The translations under genes were made by a program, and so were the position numbers. Below, piece by piece: positions 1-6,267 of a stretch of 7,331 nucleotides of DNA. The notes under the pieces were generated by a model. That model worked only from the letters and a program-made list of their open reading frames with translations, was not told the DNA's origin and did no database searches. Source of the stretch: an uncultured Blautia sp. (GTDB lineage: Bacteria; Bacillota; Clostridia; Lachnospirales; Lachnospiraceae); assembly GCA_900553515.1 (NCBI GenBank), contig USDN01000097.1, forward strand, positions 1-7,331, given 5' to 3'. Numbering within the stretch: position 1 is the first letter of the stretch; each line of letters opens with the position of its first letter.

Positions 1-7
1 CATTAAA

Positions 8-47
8 GGCTTATAGCCGTCCGTCGAGCCACCCGTTTTACGGGTGG
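8..47. repeat. Two adjacent inverted repeats at the window edge
   Basis: GGCT and AGCC (8-11 and 15-18) flank a 3-base loop. CCACCCG (29-35) and CGGGTGG (41-47) form a perfect 7-bp stem around a 5-base loop. Neither is followed by a T tract on either strand, so they do not read as an intrinsic terminator for the minus-strand gene that ends at 94. Paired GC-rich hairpins like these occur near the ends of IS200/IS605-type elements in clostridia, but no transposase or other end is visible. The rest of 1-93 shows nothing recognisable. Confidence 0.45.
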
Positions 48-93
48 GGGCGACTGTGGTGTCATTTGCGCTGTAAGTATAGATGAACAGAGG

Positions 94-630
94 TTATGAA
101 ATGCCAAGAAGGTGAGCTGCTTCAAGGAATCGTTCTTCTATATCATGAAAAGGATGCTCAATGAGATCCGGGGAAGACTGAAGAGTCGCGGATCTGTGAT
201 TTTTTTCACCAGGAAAAAGAACTGGAAGTTCTGCAGAAAGAATATCGTTGTCAATCTGTTTCCACATGGCATTTTCTTCAGAAGACAGGTCATCCAGATT
301 AAATTTTTCCCAGATGACATTCATAATCATTTCTTCGATCTCCAGATAATTGGTAAGATGTACTTTTACCGGACGGATAATATCAGAAATATAAGCCTCA
401 CTTGCATCGTGGAGAAGGCAGGCAAGGATCATCCGCTCAGACCATCCTCGTGCATGTGCTTCTCTGGCACAGTTCAGTGAGTGCTGGGCTACAGAATAGA
501 AGAACAGTGTCTGACCGCCTCCCCGGCATAAAAAGCTCAGGGCATGTGCAATGTCTTCCAGAGAAACGTCCTGGACAGTCATCTTCAAGGGATCAAACTG
601 CAGACCTGTAAATGTGTTCATGATACTCAT
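94..630 (-). CDS. HD-domain phosphohydrolase, YfbR/phage-HD like
   Basis: A 178-residue soluble protein of the HD metal-dependent phosphohydrolase superfamily. The metal-binding signature is visible: His50 in YSVAQHS, the His74-Asp75 doublet in LLHDASEAY, Glu78, and a downstream Asp at 127 or 129 in IDNDIL. The N-terminal part (DVSLEDIAHALSFLCRGGG, then FYSVAQHS) is typical of small HD hydrolases related to the YfbR 5'-deoxynucleotidase and to HD proteins of phages and clostridial chromosomes. A nucleotidase acting on dNMPs is therefore the best guess, but the substrate cannot be read from sequence. The start at 628-630 follows a good AAAAGGAGA site (637-645); the in-frame Met4 has no such site. 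The gene is monocistronic and divergent from the Sua5 operon, with its own promoter at 674-702. No terminator is obvious downstream. Family call is firm; exact function is not. Confidence 0.8.
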   Translation of the reverse strand: MSIMNTFTGLQFDPLKMTVQDVSLEDIAHALSFLCRGGGQTLFFYSVAQHSLNCAREAHARGWSERMILACLLHDASEAYISDIIRPVKVHLTNYLEIEEMIMNVIWEKFNLDDLSSEENAMWKQIDNDILSAELPVLFPGEKNHRSATLQSSPDLIEHPFHDIEERFLEAAHLLGIS

Positions 631-673
631 AAAAAGTCTCCTTTTCCCAGAAATTTTATATGTTCAGCTTAGC

Positions 674-702
674 ATATTACCGGGAAAGGAGCAAGCTGTT
701 AA
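674..702 (-). promoter_or_regulatory. Promoter for the HD phosphohydrolase gene
   Basis: Read on the minus strand, TTAACA (697-702) and TAATAT (674-679) are separated by exactly 17 bases. This is five of six and four of six matches to the sigma-A consensus. Transcription would start near 667, giving a leader of roughly 37 bases that contains the ribosome binding site. No operator or leader structure stands out. Confidence 0.55.
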
Positions 703-711
703 TAATTTTAT

Positions 712-804
712 GTGAACCTGAAGAATTATGCCAGAGCTTATTTTTGCGGTCTGATTGTAGCAATTGTATTTCTGTTGCTTGTTTTACCGGTTCTGGAATG
801 GTAA
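712..804 (+). CDS. Possible small single-pass membrane peptide (30 aa)
   Basis: A 30-codon frame starting at GTG. Two positive charges (Lys4, Arg8) precede an uninterrupted hydrophobic stretch at residues 13-28 (GLIVAIVFLLLVLPVL), and the chain ends Glu-Trp-stop. The layout is that of a single-pass membrane peptide, Nin-Cout by the positive-inside rule. Against it, the GTG has no well-placed ribosome binding site: the nearest AAAGGAG, at 685-691, lies 20 bases upstream. No plus-strand promoter is clear either. It may be a real small protein, the remnant of a larger gene, or chance. I do not recognise a family. The stop codon lies inside a TTTTACC/GGTAAAA inverted repeat (782-788 and 800-806), which is AT-rich and not a convincing terminator. 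Confidence 0.3.
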   Translation: MNLKNYARAYFCGLIVAIVFLLLVLPVLEW

Positions 805-875
805 AATAGAAGCACATCAAAACAATCGGTGATAAACAGGGAAGGTATCAGAAGTAACCGTCCGTAGACATTCGG

Positions 876-904
876 TTGAATTTTCAGATAAAATAAATTA
901 TAAT
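876..904 (+). promoter_or_regulatory. Promoter of the Sua5-rpiB-dCMP deaminase operon
   Basis: TTGAAT (876-881), a 17-base spacer and a perfect TATAAT (899-904) form a strong sigma-A-type promoter. The expected start is near 911, leaving a leader of about 57 bases before the ATG at 968. No riboswitch-like structure is evident in the leader. The stretch 805-875 holds nothing recognisable. Confidence 0.75.
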
Positions 905-967
905 ACATTTTTATAAGGAAAGAATCTGACGTGCCTTTCAGCGCAGTGTCATAAGGAGTTGAGGAAC

Positions 968-2032
968 ATGAGAGCAGAAGTTGTATCCATGGATGCAGCA
1001 CATCTTGATAAAGAAGCGATAAAAAAAGCAGGACAGATATTAAAAAACGGAGGTCTGGTAGCTTTTCCTACAGAGACTGTTTATGGTCTTGGCGGAAATG
1101 CTCTGGATCCCAAAGCATCTATGAAAATCTATGCGGCCAAGGGACGCCCTTCAGATAATCCTTTGATCGTTCATATAGCTGAAATTGAAAAAATGAAAGA
1201 GATCACTACAGAAATTCCGGAAGGTGCCAGGATCCTTGCCGAAAAATACTGGCCGGGACCATTGACCATGATCCTTCCAAAAGCAGATATCGTGCCAGAG
1301 GAGACAACGGGAGGACTGGACAGTGTGGCTGTCCGTTTCCCAAGTGATGTGATCGCACAGGAACTTATTAAGGCTGCGGGTGGTTTCGTGGCGGCTCCAA
1401 GTGCCAACACTTCCGGACGGCCCAGTCCTACTATGGCAGAACATGTAGAAGAAGATCTGGGAGATGCTATTGATATGATCCTGGACGGAGGTCAGGTAGG
1501 AATCGGTCTGGAATCTACCATTGTTGATTTTACAGAAAAGATTCCTGTGGTCTTAAGGCCGGGATATATTTCTCTGGAAATGTTGCAGGAGACTCTTGGA
1601 GAAGTAAGGATGGACAAAGGGCTTCTGATCACAGACAGCGGTGTGCGTCCGAAGGCTCCGGGAATGAAGTATCGCCACTATGCTCCTGAGGCCGATCTTT
1701 CTATTGTGGAAGGTGAAACAGAGAAGGTGGTCGCCTATATTAATTCCAGAGCATCAGAGGCTGAGGAACAGGGAAAAACGGTAGGGATCATTGCAACAGA
1801 TGAAACTGCCGGTTTATACAAAGCAGGGGTTGTCCGCAGCATAGGCAGCAGAGCGGAAGAAGAGACCATTGCTCATCATCTCTATGAGGTGCTCCGTGAT
1901 TTTGACGGGGATGGGGTAAGCGCTATTTATTCAGAAGCTTTTTACACCCCCAAAATGGGACAGGCTATTATGAACCGCCTTCTTAAAGCGGCGGGCCATA
2001 AAATTATAAAAGTACAGGAGGAACAAAAATGA
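968..2032 (+). CDS. ywlC: L-threonylcarbamoyladenylate synthase, two-domain Sua5/YwlC type
   Basis: A 354-residue cytoplasmic enzyme that makes threonylcarbamoyl-AMP from threonine, bicarbonate and ATP, the first step of t6A37 formation in ANN-decoding tRNAs. The YrdC domain covers about residues 15-200. It carries FPTETVYGLG (33-42), the KGR substrate site (Lys58, Arg60, then PSDNPLIVHI), APSANTSGRPSP (144-154) and LRPG (196-199). The linker APGMKYRHYAP (230-240) leads into the C-terminal Sua5 domain, which ends in the conserved GQAIMNRLLKAA (331-342). The length fits the long Sua5 form, not the short TsaC form. The frame is open from a TTG at 959, but that codon abuts the AAGGAG site (953-958), so it cannot be the start; the ATG at 968 is 9 bases from that site. 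The stop overlaps the next start (ATGA at 2029-2032), which implies translational coupling to rpiB. The other genes of the t6A pathway are not in the window. Confidence 0.95.
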   Translation: MRAEVVSMDAAHLDKEAIKKAGQILKNGGLVAFPTETVYGLGGNALDPKASMKIYAAKGRPSDNPLIVHIAEIEKMKEITTEIPEGARILAEKYWPGPLTMILPKADIVPEETTGGLDSVAVRFPSDVIAQELIKAAGGFVAAPSANTSGRPSPTMAEHVEEDLGDAIDMILDGGQVGIGLESTIVDFTEKIPVVLRPGYISLEMLQETLGEVRMDKGLLITDSGVRPKAPGMKYRHYAPEADLSIVEGETEKVVAYINSRASEAEEQGKTVGIIATDETAGLYKAGVVRSIGSRAEEETIAHHLYEVLRDFDGDGVSAIYSEAFYTPKMGQAIMNRLLKAAGHKIIKVQEEQK

Positions 2033-2460
2033 TAGCATTAGGATGTGACCACGGTGGATTTGAACTGAAACAGGAGATCAAAAAACACCTGGATGAACAG
2101 AAGGTGGAGTATATTGATTATGGATGTGACGGTCTGGAGGCAGTTGATTATCCGGTCTATGCCAAAAAAGTTGCCCGCGCCATCCAGAGCGGAGAATGTG
2201 AGAAAGGAATTCTGATCTGTGGAACAGGTATCGGAATCTCTATTACAGCAAATAAATTCAAAGGAATCCGTGCAGCTCTTTGCTCAGACTGCTTCAGCGC
2301 AGAGGCTACAAGACTCCATAATGATGCCAATGTGCTGGCTATGGGGGGAAGAGTAGTAGGAGCAGGACTTGCTCTGAAGATCGTGGATACTTTCCTGAAT
2401 ACCCCATTTTCCAATGATGAGAGACATATCCGCAGAATCAGCCAGATGGAAACAGAGTGA
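2029..2460 (+). CDS. rpiB: Ribose-5-phosphate isomerase B
   Basis: A 143-residue RpiB/LacAB-family sugar-phosphate isomerase that interconverts ribulose 5-phosphate and ribose 5-phosphate in the non-oxidative pentose phosphate pathway. The N-terminus carries the phosphate- and ring-handling motif CDHGGFELK (Asp7, His8). The catalytic cysteine Cys64 sits in ICGTGIGISITANK, and His97 lies in TRLHNDANVLAMGGR, as in bacterial RpiB proteins. Length is normal. AGGAGG (2016-2021) lies 7 bases before the ATG, which overlaps the Sua5 stop by four bases. The Sua5 (ywlC) and rpiB (ywlF) genes also lie close together in Bacillus subtilis, so this is old Firmicute synteny. A galactose- or allose-phosphate isomerase role is possible within the family, but the housekeeping context favours RpiB. 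Confidence 0.93.
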   Translation: MIALGCDHGGFELKQEIKKHLDEQKVEYIDYGCDGLEAVDYPVYAKKVARAIQSGECEKGILICGTGIGISITANKFKGIRAALCSDCFSAEATRLHNDANVLAMGGRVVGAGLALKIVDTFLNTPFSNDERHIRRISQMETE

Positions 2461-2490
2461 TCAAAAACAGTATACCGGGAGGGGTTTGTA

Positions 2491-2979
2491 ATGGGTGATG
2501 AAAAAAGAAAGGATTATATTTCCTGGGATGAGTATTTTATGGGTGTGGCGATGCTCTCCGGCATGCGGTCCAAGGATCCGAATTCCCAGGTGGGAGCCTG
2601 CATCGTAAGCCAGGATAATAAAATTCTTTCTATGGGATATAACGGCTTTCCCATGGGGTGCTCAGATGATAAATTTCCCTGGGCAAGAGAAGGAGATGAA
2701 CTGGATACCAAGTATCTTTATGTAACGCACAGTGAGCTGAATGCGATCCTTAATTACCGAGGCGGCAGTCTGGAGGGAGCTAAATTATATGTTTCCCTTT
2801 TCCCTTGCAATGAATGTGCCAAAGCTATTATCCAGTCCGGGATTAAGACAATCGTCTACGATTGTGACAAATATGAAAATACTCCTTCGGTGATAGCTTC
2901 CAAACGTATGCTGGATGCAGCAGGAGTCAGATATTATAAATATAACCGTACTGGCCGGGAAATTAAAATTACAGTCTGA
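2491..2979 (+). CDS. dCMP deaminase
   Basis: A 162-residue zinc-dependent deaminase of the dCMP/ComEB/DCTD group, converting dCMP to dUMP to feed dTMP synthesis. The zinc site is complete: His80 and catalytic Glu82 in THSELNAILN, and Cys106 and Cys109 in FPCNEC. The usual HAE is HSE here, a mild change at a non-catalytic position. The stretches SKDPNSQVGACIV (28-40), GYNGFPMGCSDD (49-60) and LDTKYLYV (71-78) are typical of dCMP rather than tRNA-adenosine or cytidine deaminases. The sequence resembles vertebrate DCTD more than the longer ComEB of Bacillus. GGGAGGGG (2477-2484) precedes the ATG, 30 bases after the rpiB stop, so it is probably the last gene of the Sua5 operon. No terminator follows; the next promoter starts 6 bases after the stop. 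Confidence 0.93.
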   Translation: MGDEKRKDYISWDEYFMGVAMLSGMRSKDPNSQVGACIVSQDNKILSMGYNGFPMGCSDDKFPWAREGDELDTKYLYVTHSELNAILNYRGGSLEGAKLYVSLFPCNECAKAIIQSGIKTIVYDCDKYENTPSVIASKRMLDAAGVRYYKYNRTGREIKITV

Positions 2980-2984
2980 AAGGC

Positions 2985-3013
2985 TTGACAGAGGATATTT
3001 TTTCGCATAAAAT
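2985..3013 (+). promoter_or_regulatory. Consensus promoter of the proS-cca operon
   Basis: A perfect TTGACA (2985-2990), 17 bases of spacer and TAAAAT (3008-3013) make the strongest promoter in the window. Transcription should begin near 3020, giving a leader of roughly 380 bases before proS. The first transcribed bases can fold into a small hairpin, TCAGG (3024-3028) with CCTGA (3035-3039), ahead of the T-box. Confidence 0.8.
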
Positions 3014-3049
3014 AAAATTCAGTTCAGGTATATTCCTGATAAATATGAA

Positions 3050-3330
3050 AATGGCAGTGAAGAGAATAGTACATGCAGAACAATCTCAGAGAGGGATCCC
3101 GAAGCCTTCAGGTATGACCCGGGCGGTGGTGTGAGGATCCTGTGCGGGAAGTGTGGAACCGGCCTCGGAGCTCCGTGCAATTGAAGTACGGCGTATTTCT
3201 GCGTTAAAGAATAAGAGAGAGCAGTATATATTCGGGTTGTACAGCACAGCCTTGTAATGGAGGTACTGCTAATCAGGGTGGTACCGCCGAAGTCCTTCGG
3301 TCCCTTTGCAGGGATTGGAAGGGCTTTTTT
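3050..3330 (+). promoter_or_regulatory. T-box riboswitch, probably tRNA-Pro responsive
   Basis: A tRNA-sensing leader. The hallmark T-box sequence AGGGTGGTACCGCC is at 3275-3288. Stem I features are present: AGTA (3068-3071), CAGAGAG (3087-3093) and a GGATCC/GGATCC helix (3094-3099 with 3135-3140). The 3' strand of the specifier loop reads GGAGCT then CCG, so the likeliest proline specifier is CCG at 3173-3175. CTC (Leu) and TCC (Ser) overlap it in the other registers. The acceptor-reading bases TGGT (3279-3282) pair with ACCA, which fits tRNA-Pro (discriminator A) and argues against Ser (G). GGAGG (3259-3263) can pair with CCTTC (3294-3298), the 5' half of the terminator stem, giving the antiterminator. 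Uncharged tRNA should allow readthrough into proS. T-box identity is firm; amino-acid specificity rests mainly on the downstream gene. Confidence 0.92.
3290..3330 (+). terminator. Intrinsic terminator of the T-box leader
   Basis: Bases 3290-3298 pair with 3318-3326 (nine pairs, one G-U), and after a small internal loop 3301-3305 pair with 3310-3314, closing a TTGC loop. Six T residues follow at 3325-3330. The 5' arm is shared with the antiterminator, so the two folds exclude each other. It may also stop any readthrough from the upstream Sua5-rpiB-dCMP deaminase genes, which lack a terminator of their own. Confidence 0.9.
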
Positions 3331-3338
3331 GTTGTTGT

Positions 3339-3355
3339 ATCCGGGCCTTCCGGAT
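3339..3355 (+). repeat. Leader hairpin between the T-box terminator and proS
   Basis: ATCCGG (3339-3344) and CCGGAT (3350-3355) form a perfect 6-bp stem around GCCTT. An alternative pairing uses CCGGG (3341-3345) with CCCGG (3356-3360). It lies about 30 bases upstream of the proS ribosome binding site and has no T tract. It might stabilise the 5' end of a processed mRNA; that is inference only. Confidence 0.35.
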
Positions 3356-3398
3356 CCCGGAAACAGGAAATAACAGTGTTGAGAAAAGGAGAATAATC

Positions 3399-4838
3399 AT
3401 GGCAAAAGAGAAGAAATTAGTAGAAGCCATCACTTCCATGGAGGAAGACTTCGCACAGTGGTATACTGACGTAGTAAAAAAAGCAGAGCTCTGTGATTAT
3501 ACAAGCGTAAAAGGATGTATGGTGATTAAACCGGCAGGCTATGCTATCTGGGAAAATATCCAGAATGAACTCGACAGAAGATTTAAGGAAACAGGGGTAC
3601 AGAATGTGTATATGCCGATGTTTATCCCGGAATCTCTTCTTCAGAAGGAAAAAGATCATGTAGAAGGTTTTGCTCCGGAGGTTGCATGGGTAACTCACGG
3701 AGGTCTGGATCCTCTGCAGGAGCGTCTGTGTGTACGTCCGACATCTGAGACCCTGTTCTGTGATTTTTATCAGAAAGAGATTCAGTCTCACAGAGATCTG
3801 CCAAAAGTTTACAACCAGTGGTGTTCTGTAGTGCGCTGGGAAAAAACAACCCGTCCGTTCCTTCGTTCCAGAGAATTTTTATGGCAGGAAGGCCATACTG
3901 CCCATGCAACTGCAGAAGAGGCAGAAGAGAGAACCATTCAGATGCTGAATGTGTATGCGGATTTCTGTGAAGAAGTTCTTGCTATCCCGGTAGTAAAAGG
4001 ACAGAAAACAGACAAAGAGAAATTTGCCGGTGCAGAGGCAACCTATACCATCGAGTCTCTGATGCATGACGGAAAAGCGCTTCAGTCCGGAACCAGCCAT
4101 AACTTTGGTGATGGATTTGCAAAGGCTTTTGGTATTCAGTACACAGATAAAGAAAATAAACTTCAGTATGTACATCAGACTTCCTGGGGTATGACTACCC
4201 GTATGATCGGCGCGATCATCATGGTACACGGTGATAACAGCGGTCTTGTGCTTCCGCCAAGAATCGCACCGGTGCAGGCGGTTGTAATCCCGATCCAGCA
4301 GCGTAAAGAGGGTGTTCTGGAAAAAGCAGACGAGCTGTTTGCAGCGCTGAAAGAAGCAGGCATCCGTGTAAAAGTAGATGATACAGACAGAAGTCCGGGA
4401 TATAAATTCTCTGAGCAGGAAATGCGCGGAATCCCGGTTCGTATTGAGTGTGGTCCAAAGGATATCGAAAATGGACAGGCAGTGATCTGCCGCCGCGATA
4501 CAAGAGAGAAGTACGTGGTAACTTTTGAAGAACTTGCTTCCAAGGTACAGGAAATTCTGGATACCATGCAGAAAGATATGCTGGAAAGAGCCCGCGCACA
4601 TCGTGATGCCCATACTTATGTGGCAACAGATTATGAGACCTTTAAGGAGACAGTCAATACAAAACCTGGTTTTGTAAAGGCAATGTGGTGTGGAGATCAG
4701 GCTTGTGAGGACAAGATCAAGGAGGATGTTCAGGCGACATCCAGATGTATGCCTTTTGAGCAGGAACATTTAAGCGACGTCTGTGTATGCTGCGGCAAAC
4801 CGGCTAAAAAAATGGTTTACTGGGGCAGAGCATATTAA
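3399..4838 (+). CDS. proS: Prolyl-tRNA synthetase, archaeal/eukaryote-like type
   Basis: A 479-residue class II aminoacyl-tRNA synthetase that charges tRNA-Pro. The catalytic domain spans about residues 15-290: motif 1 around KPAGYAIWENIQ (44-55), RPTSET (113-118), motif 2 with VVRWE (144-148) and RSREFLWQEGHTA (156-168), TSWGMTTR (261-268), and motif 3 GLVLPPRIAP (282-291). The anticodon-binding domain follows at about 293-390. A C-terminal domain then carries Cys431, Cys436 and a CVCCGK cluster (462-467), and the chain ends in YWGRAY with a terminal Tyr. These features, and the absence of the roughly 180-residue editing insertion between motifs 2 and 3, mark the short ProRS class rather than the E. 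coli type. The frame is open from 3306, but that would start inside the T-box terminator; the ATG at 3399 has AAGGAG (3386-3391) 7 bases upstream. Expression is controlled by the T-box, and cca follows in the same unit. Confidence 0.97.
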   Translation: MAKEKKLVEAITSMEEDFAQWYTDVVKKAELCDYTSVKGCMVIKPAGYAIWENIQNELDRRFKETGVQNVYMPMFIPESLLQKEKDHVEGFAPEVAWVTHGGLDPLQERLCVRPTSETLFCDFYQKEIQSHRDLPKVYNQWCSVVRWEKTTRPFLRSREFLWQEGHTAHATAEEAEERTIQMLNVYADFCEEVLAIPVVKGQKTDKEKFAGAEATYTIESLMHDGKALQSGTSHNFGDGFAKAFGIQYTDKENKLQYVHQTSWGMTTRMIGAIIMVHGDNSGLVLPPRIAPVQAVVIPIQQRKEGVLEKADELFAALKEAGIRVKVDDTDRSPGYKFSEQEMRGIPVRIECGPKDIENGQAVICRRDTREKYVVTFEELASKVQEILDTMQKDMLERARAHRDAHTYVATDYETFKETVNTKPGFVKAMWCGDQACEDKIKEDVQATSRCMPFEQEHLSDVCVCCGKPAKKMVYWGRAY

Positions 4839-4839
4839 T

Positions 4840-6168
4840 ATGAAGCTTGCAGTACCTTCCAGTGCAGAAAAAATCCTGCGTATTCTGGAAGAAAACGGAT
4901 ATGAGGCCTATGTGGTGGGAGGCTGTGTCAGAGATTCCATTCTGGGACGTACACCAGATGACTGGGATATCACCACATCGGCTTCTCCGGAGCAGGTAAA
5001 GGCACTGTTTCGAAAGACGGTAGATACCGGTCTCCAGCACGGGACAGTGACAGTCCTTATGGATAAAGAAGGGTTTGAAGTAACTACTTATCGGGTGGAT
5101 GGCGATTACGAGGATGGCCGTCATCCCCGGGAAGTGATGTTTACTTCAAGCCTGGAAGAAGATCTGAAAAGACGGGATTTTACCATCAATGCCATGGCAT
5201 ATCATCCGGACAGAGGGCTGGTAGATCTGTTTCATGGAATGGAAGATATGGAACAGAAAGTGATCCGCTGTGTAGGAGATCCCATGGAGCGATTTCATGA
5301 AGATGCTCTTCGGATTCTTCGGGCAGTACGTTTTTCTGCTCAGCTGGGATTTTCTATTGAGGAAAACACACGGGATGGAATCCGTTCTCTTGCACCTAAT
5401 CTGAAGAATGTCAGTGCAGAGAGGATCCAGGTGGAACTGGTGAAACTTCTGGTATCTCCCCATCCGGATTATCTTCGAACTGCCTATGAAACCGGAATCA
5501 CAGGAGAATTTCTTCCGGAATTTGATGCATGTATGAAGACGGAACAAAAAACACCGCATCATTGTTATAATGTAGGAGAGCATACATTGCAGAGTCTTCT
5601 GAACATTCGGGCAGATAAAGTTCTGAGACTGACTATGCTTCTTCATGACATGGGAAAGCCAGTGGTAAAAAAGACCGATGAAAATGGAAGGGATCATTTT
5701 AAAATGCATGGACCGCAAAGCGAACAGATGGCAAAAGCGATCCTTCGGCGCCTGAAATTTGACAATGATACACTGAATAAGGTGTGTCGGCTGGTAAAAT
5801 GGCACGATGCCAGACCTCTTCCGGAAATGGTTTCCGTGCGCCGTGCAGTAAATAAGATCGGAGAGGATATCTTTCCTCTTTATCTGGAAGTACAGGAGGC
5901 AGACATGCTTGCTCAGAGTACCTACAGAAGAGAGGAAAAAACAGCCAGGATCCAGGGAGTACGAAAGTGCTATGAAGAAATTCTGGAGAAAAATCAATGT
6001 ATGTCTCTGAAATCTCTTGCAGTTACCGGACGTGATCTGATCGCTGCAGGATGTAAGCCCGGACCAGGGCTGGGGGATATTCTGGATGAAATGCTGGAGC
6101 ATGTCCTGGAATATCCGGAAGATAATACCAAAGAAAAACTGATGGAACTTTTTAAAAAGAATGTGTAA
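4840..6168 (+). CDS. cca: CCA tRNA nucleotidyltransferase with HD domain
   Basis: A 442-residue class II nucleotidyltransferase that adds or repairs the 3'-terminal CCA of tRNAs. The polymerase head has YVVGGCVRDSILGR (24-37) and the catalytic DxD, Asp41 and Asp43 in DDWDIT. RRDFTINAMAY (111-121) follows, then the nucleotide-selecting EDxxR motif, Glu154-Asp155 to Arg158 in HEDALRILRAVRF. The C-terminal half holds an HD domain (HHCYNVGEHT 240-249, LLHDMGK 267-273, KWHD 320-323), which in relatives such as the E. coli enzyme gives phosphatase or phosphodiesterase activity. The intact EDxxR motif supports CTP/ATP use, but a CC- or A-adding specialist cannot be excluded. The frame is open from 4783 inside proS; the ATG at 4840 starts the conserved protein one base after the proS stop. 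Only a weak purine-rich GGGGCAGAG (4823-4831 region) precedes it, so translation is probably coupled to proS. Confidence 0.93.
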   Translation: MKLAVPSSAEKILRILEENGYEAYVVGGCVRDSILGRTPDDWDITTSASPEQVKALFRKTVDTGLQHGTVTVLMDKEGFEVTTYRVDGDYEDGRHPREVMFTSSLEEDLKRRDFTINAMAYHPDRGLVDLFHGMEDMEQKVIRCVGDPMERFHEDALRILRAVRFSAQLGFSIEENTRDGIRSLAPNLKNVSAERIQVELVKLLVSPHPDYLRTAYETGITGEFLPEFDACMKTEQKTPHHCYNVGEHTLQSLLNIRADKVLRLTMLLHDMGKPVVKKTDENGRDHFKMHGPQSEQMAKAILRRLKFDNDTLNKVCRLVKWHDARPLPEMVSVRRAVNKIGEDIFPLYLEVQEADMLAQSTYRREEKTARIQGVRKCYEEILEKNQCMSLKSLAVTGRDLIAAGCKPGPGLGDILDEMLEHVLEYPEDNTKEKLMELFKKNV

Positions 6169-6170
6169 TA

Positions 6171-6211
6171 CAGGTCCGGATCAAAGGAATCCGGGCCTGT
6201 TCGTTTTGTTC
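6171..6211 (+). terminator. Intrinsic terminator of the proS-cca operon
   Basis: Eleven base pairs, 6171-6181 with 6189-6199, with one G-U pair, close a 7-base loop. A T-rich tail follows (6200-6211, interrupted by C and G). It begins three bases after the cca stop and separates the tRNA genes from the coat-like gene. Confidence 0.9.
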
Positions 6212-6267
6212 AGATAAAAATGTTTTTGCTGCAGATTCAAATTTATAGAAGAAATCAGGTTTTGTCC

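Noticed and set aside
782..806. TTTTACC/GGTAAAA inverted repeat as a terminator
   Set aside because: The stem is AT-rich with an 11-base loop and no T tract follows on the plus strand; it could be chance.
738..1001. Minus-strand frame of 87 codons across the Sua5 promoter
   Set aside because: It covers a strong plus-strand promoter and the Sua5 start, has no ribosome binding site that I can see and no motif.
94..2979. HD hydrolase plus dCMP deaminase as a nucleotide-depletion defence module
   Set aside because: The genes are divergent, separated by housekeeping genes, and dCMP deaminase sits in an operon with Sua5 and rpiB. Nothing else suggests a defence island.
3306..3398. N-terminal extension of ProRS by 31 residues
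   Set aside because: The extended start lies within the T-box terminator stem and has no ribosome binding site; the ATG at 3399 has an AAGGAG site at ideal spacing.
3879..4769. Long minus-strand open frame (296 codons) opposite proS
   Set aside because: It is fully antisense to a clearly conserved proS, has no recognisable motif, is rich in Cys, Phe and His as antisense frames often are, and lacks a supported start.
4783..4839. N-terminal extension of Cca by 19 residues overlapping proS
   Set aside because: Conserved family sequence begins at the later ATG; the extra residues just read the proS zinc-ribbon region in another frame.
5146..6102. Long minus-strand open frame (318 codons) opposite cca
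   Set aside because: Antisense to conserved cca motifs; its composition is that of a shadow frame and no family features are visible.
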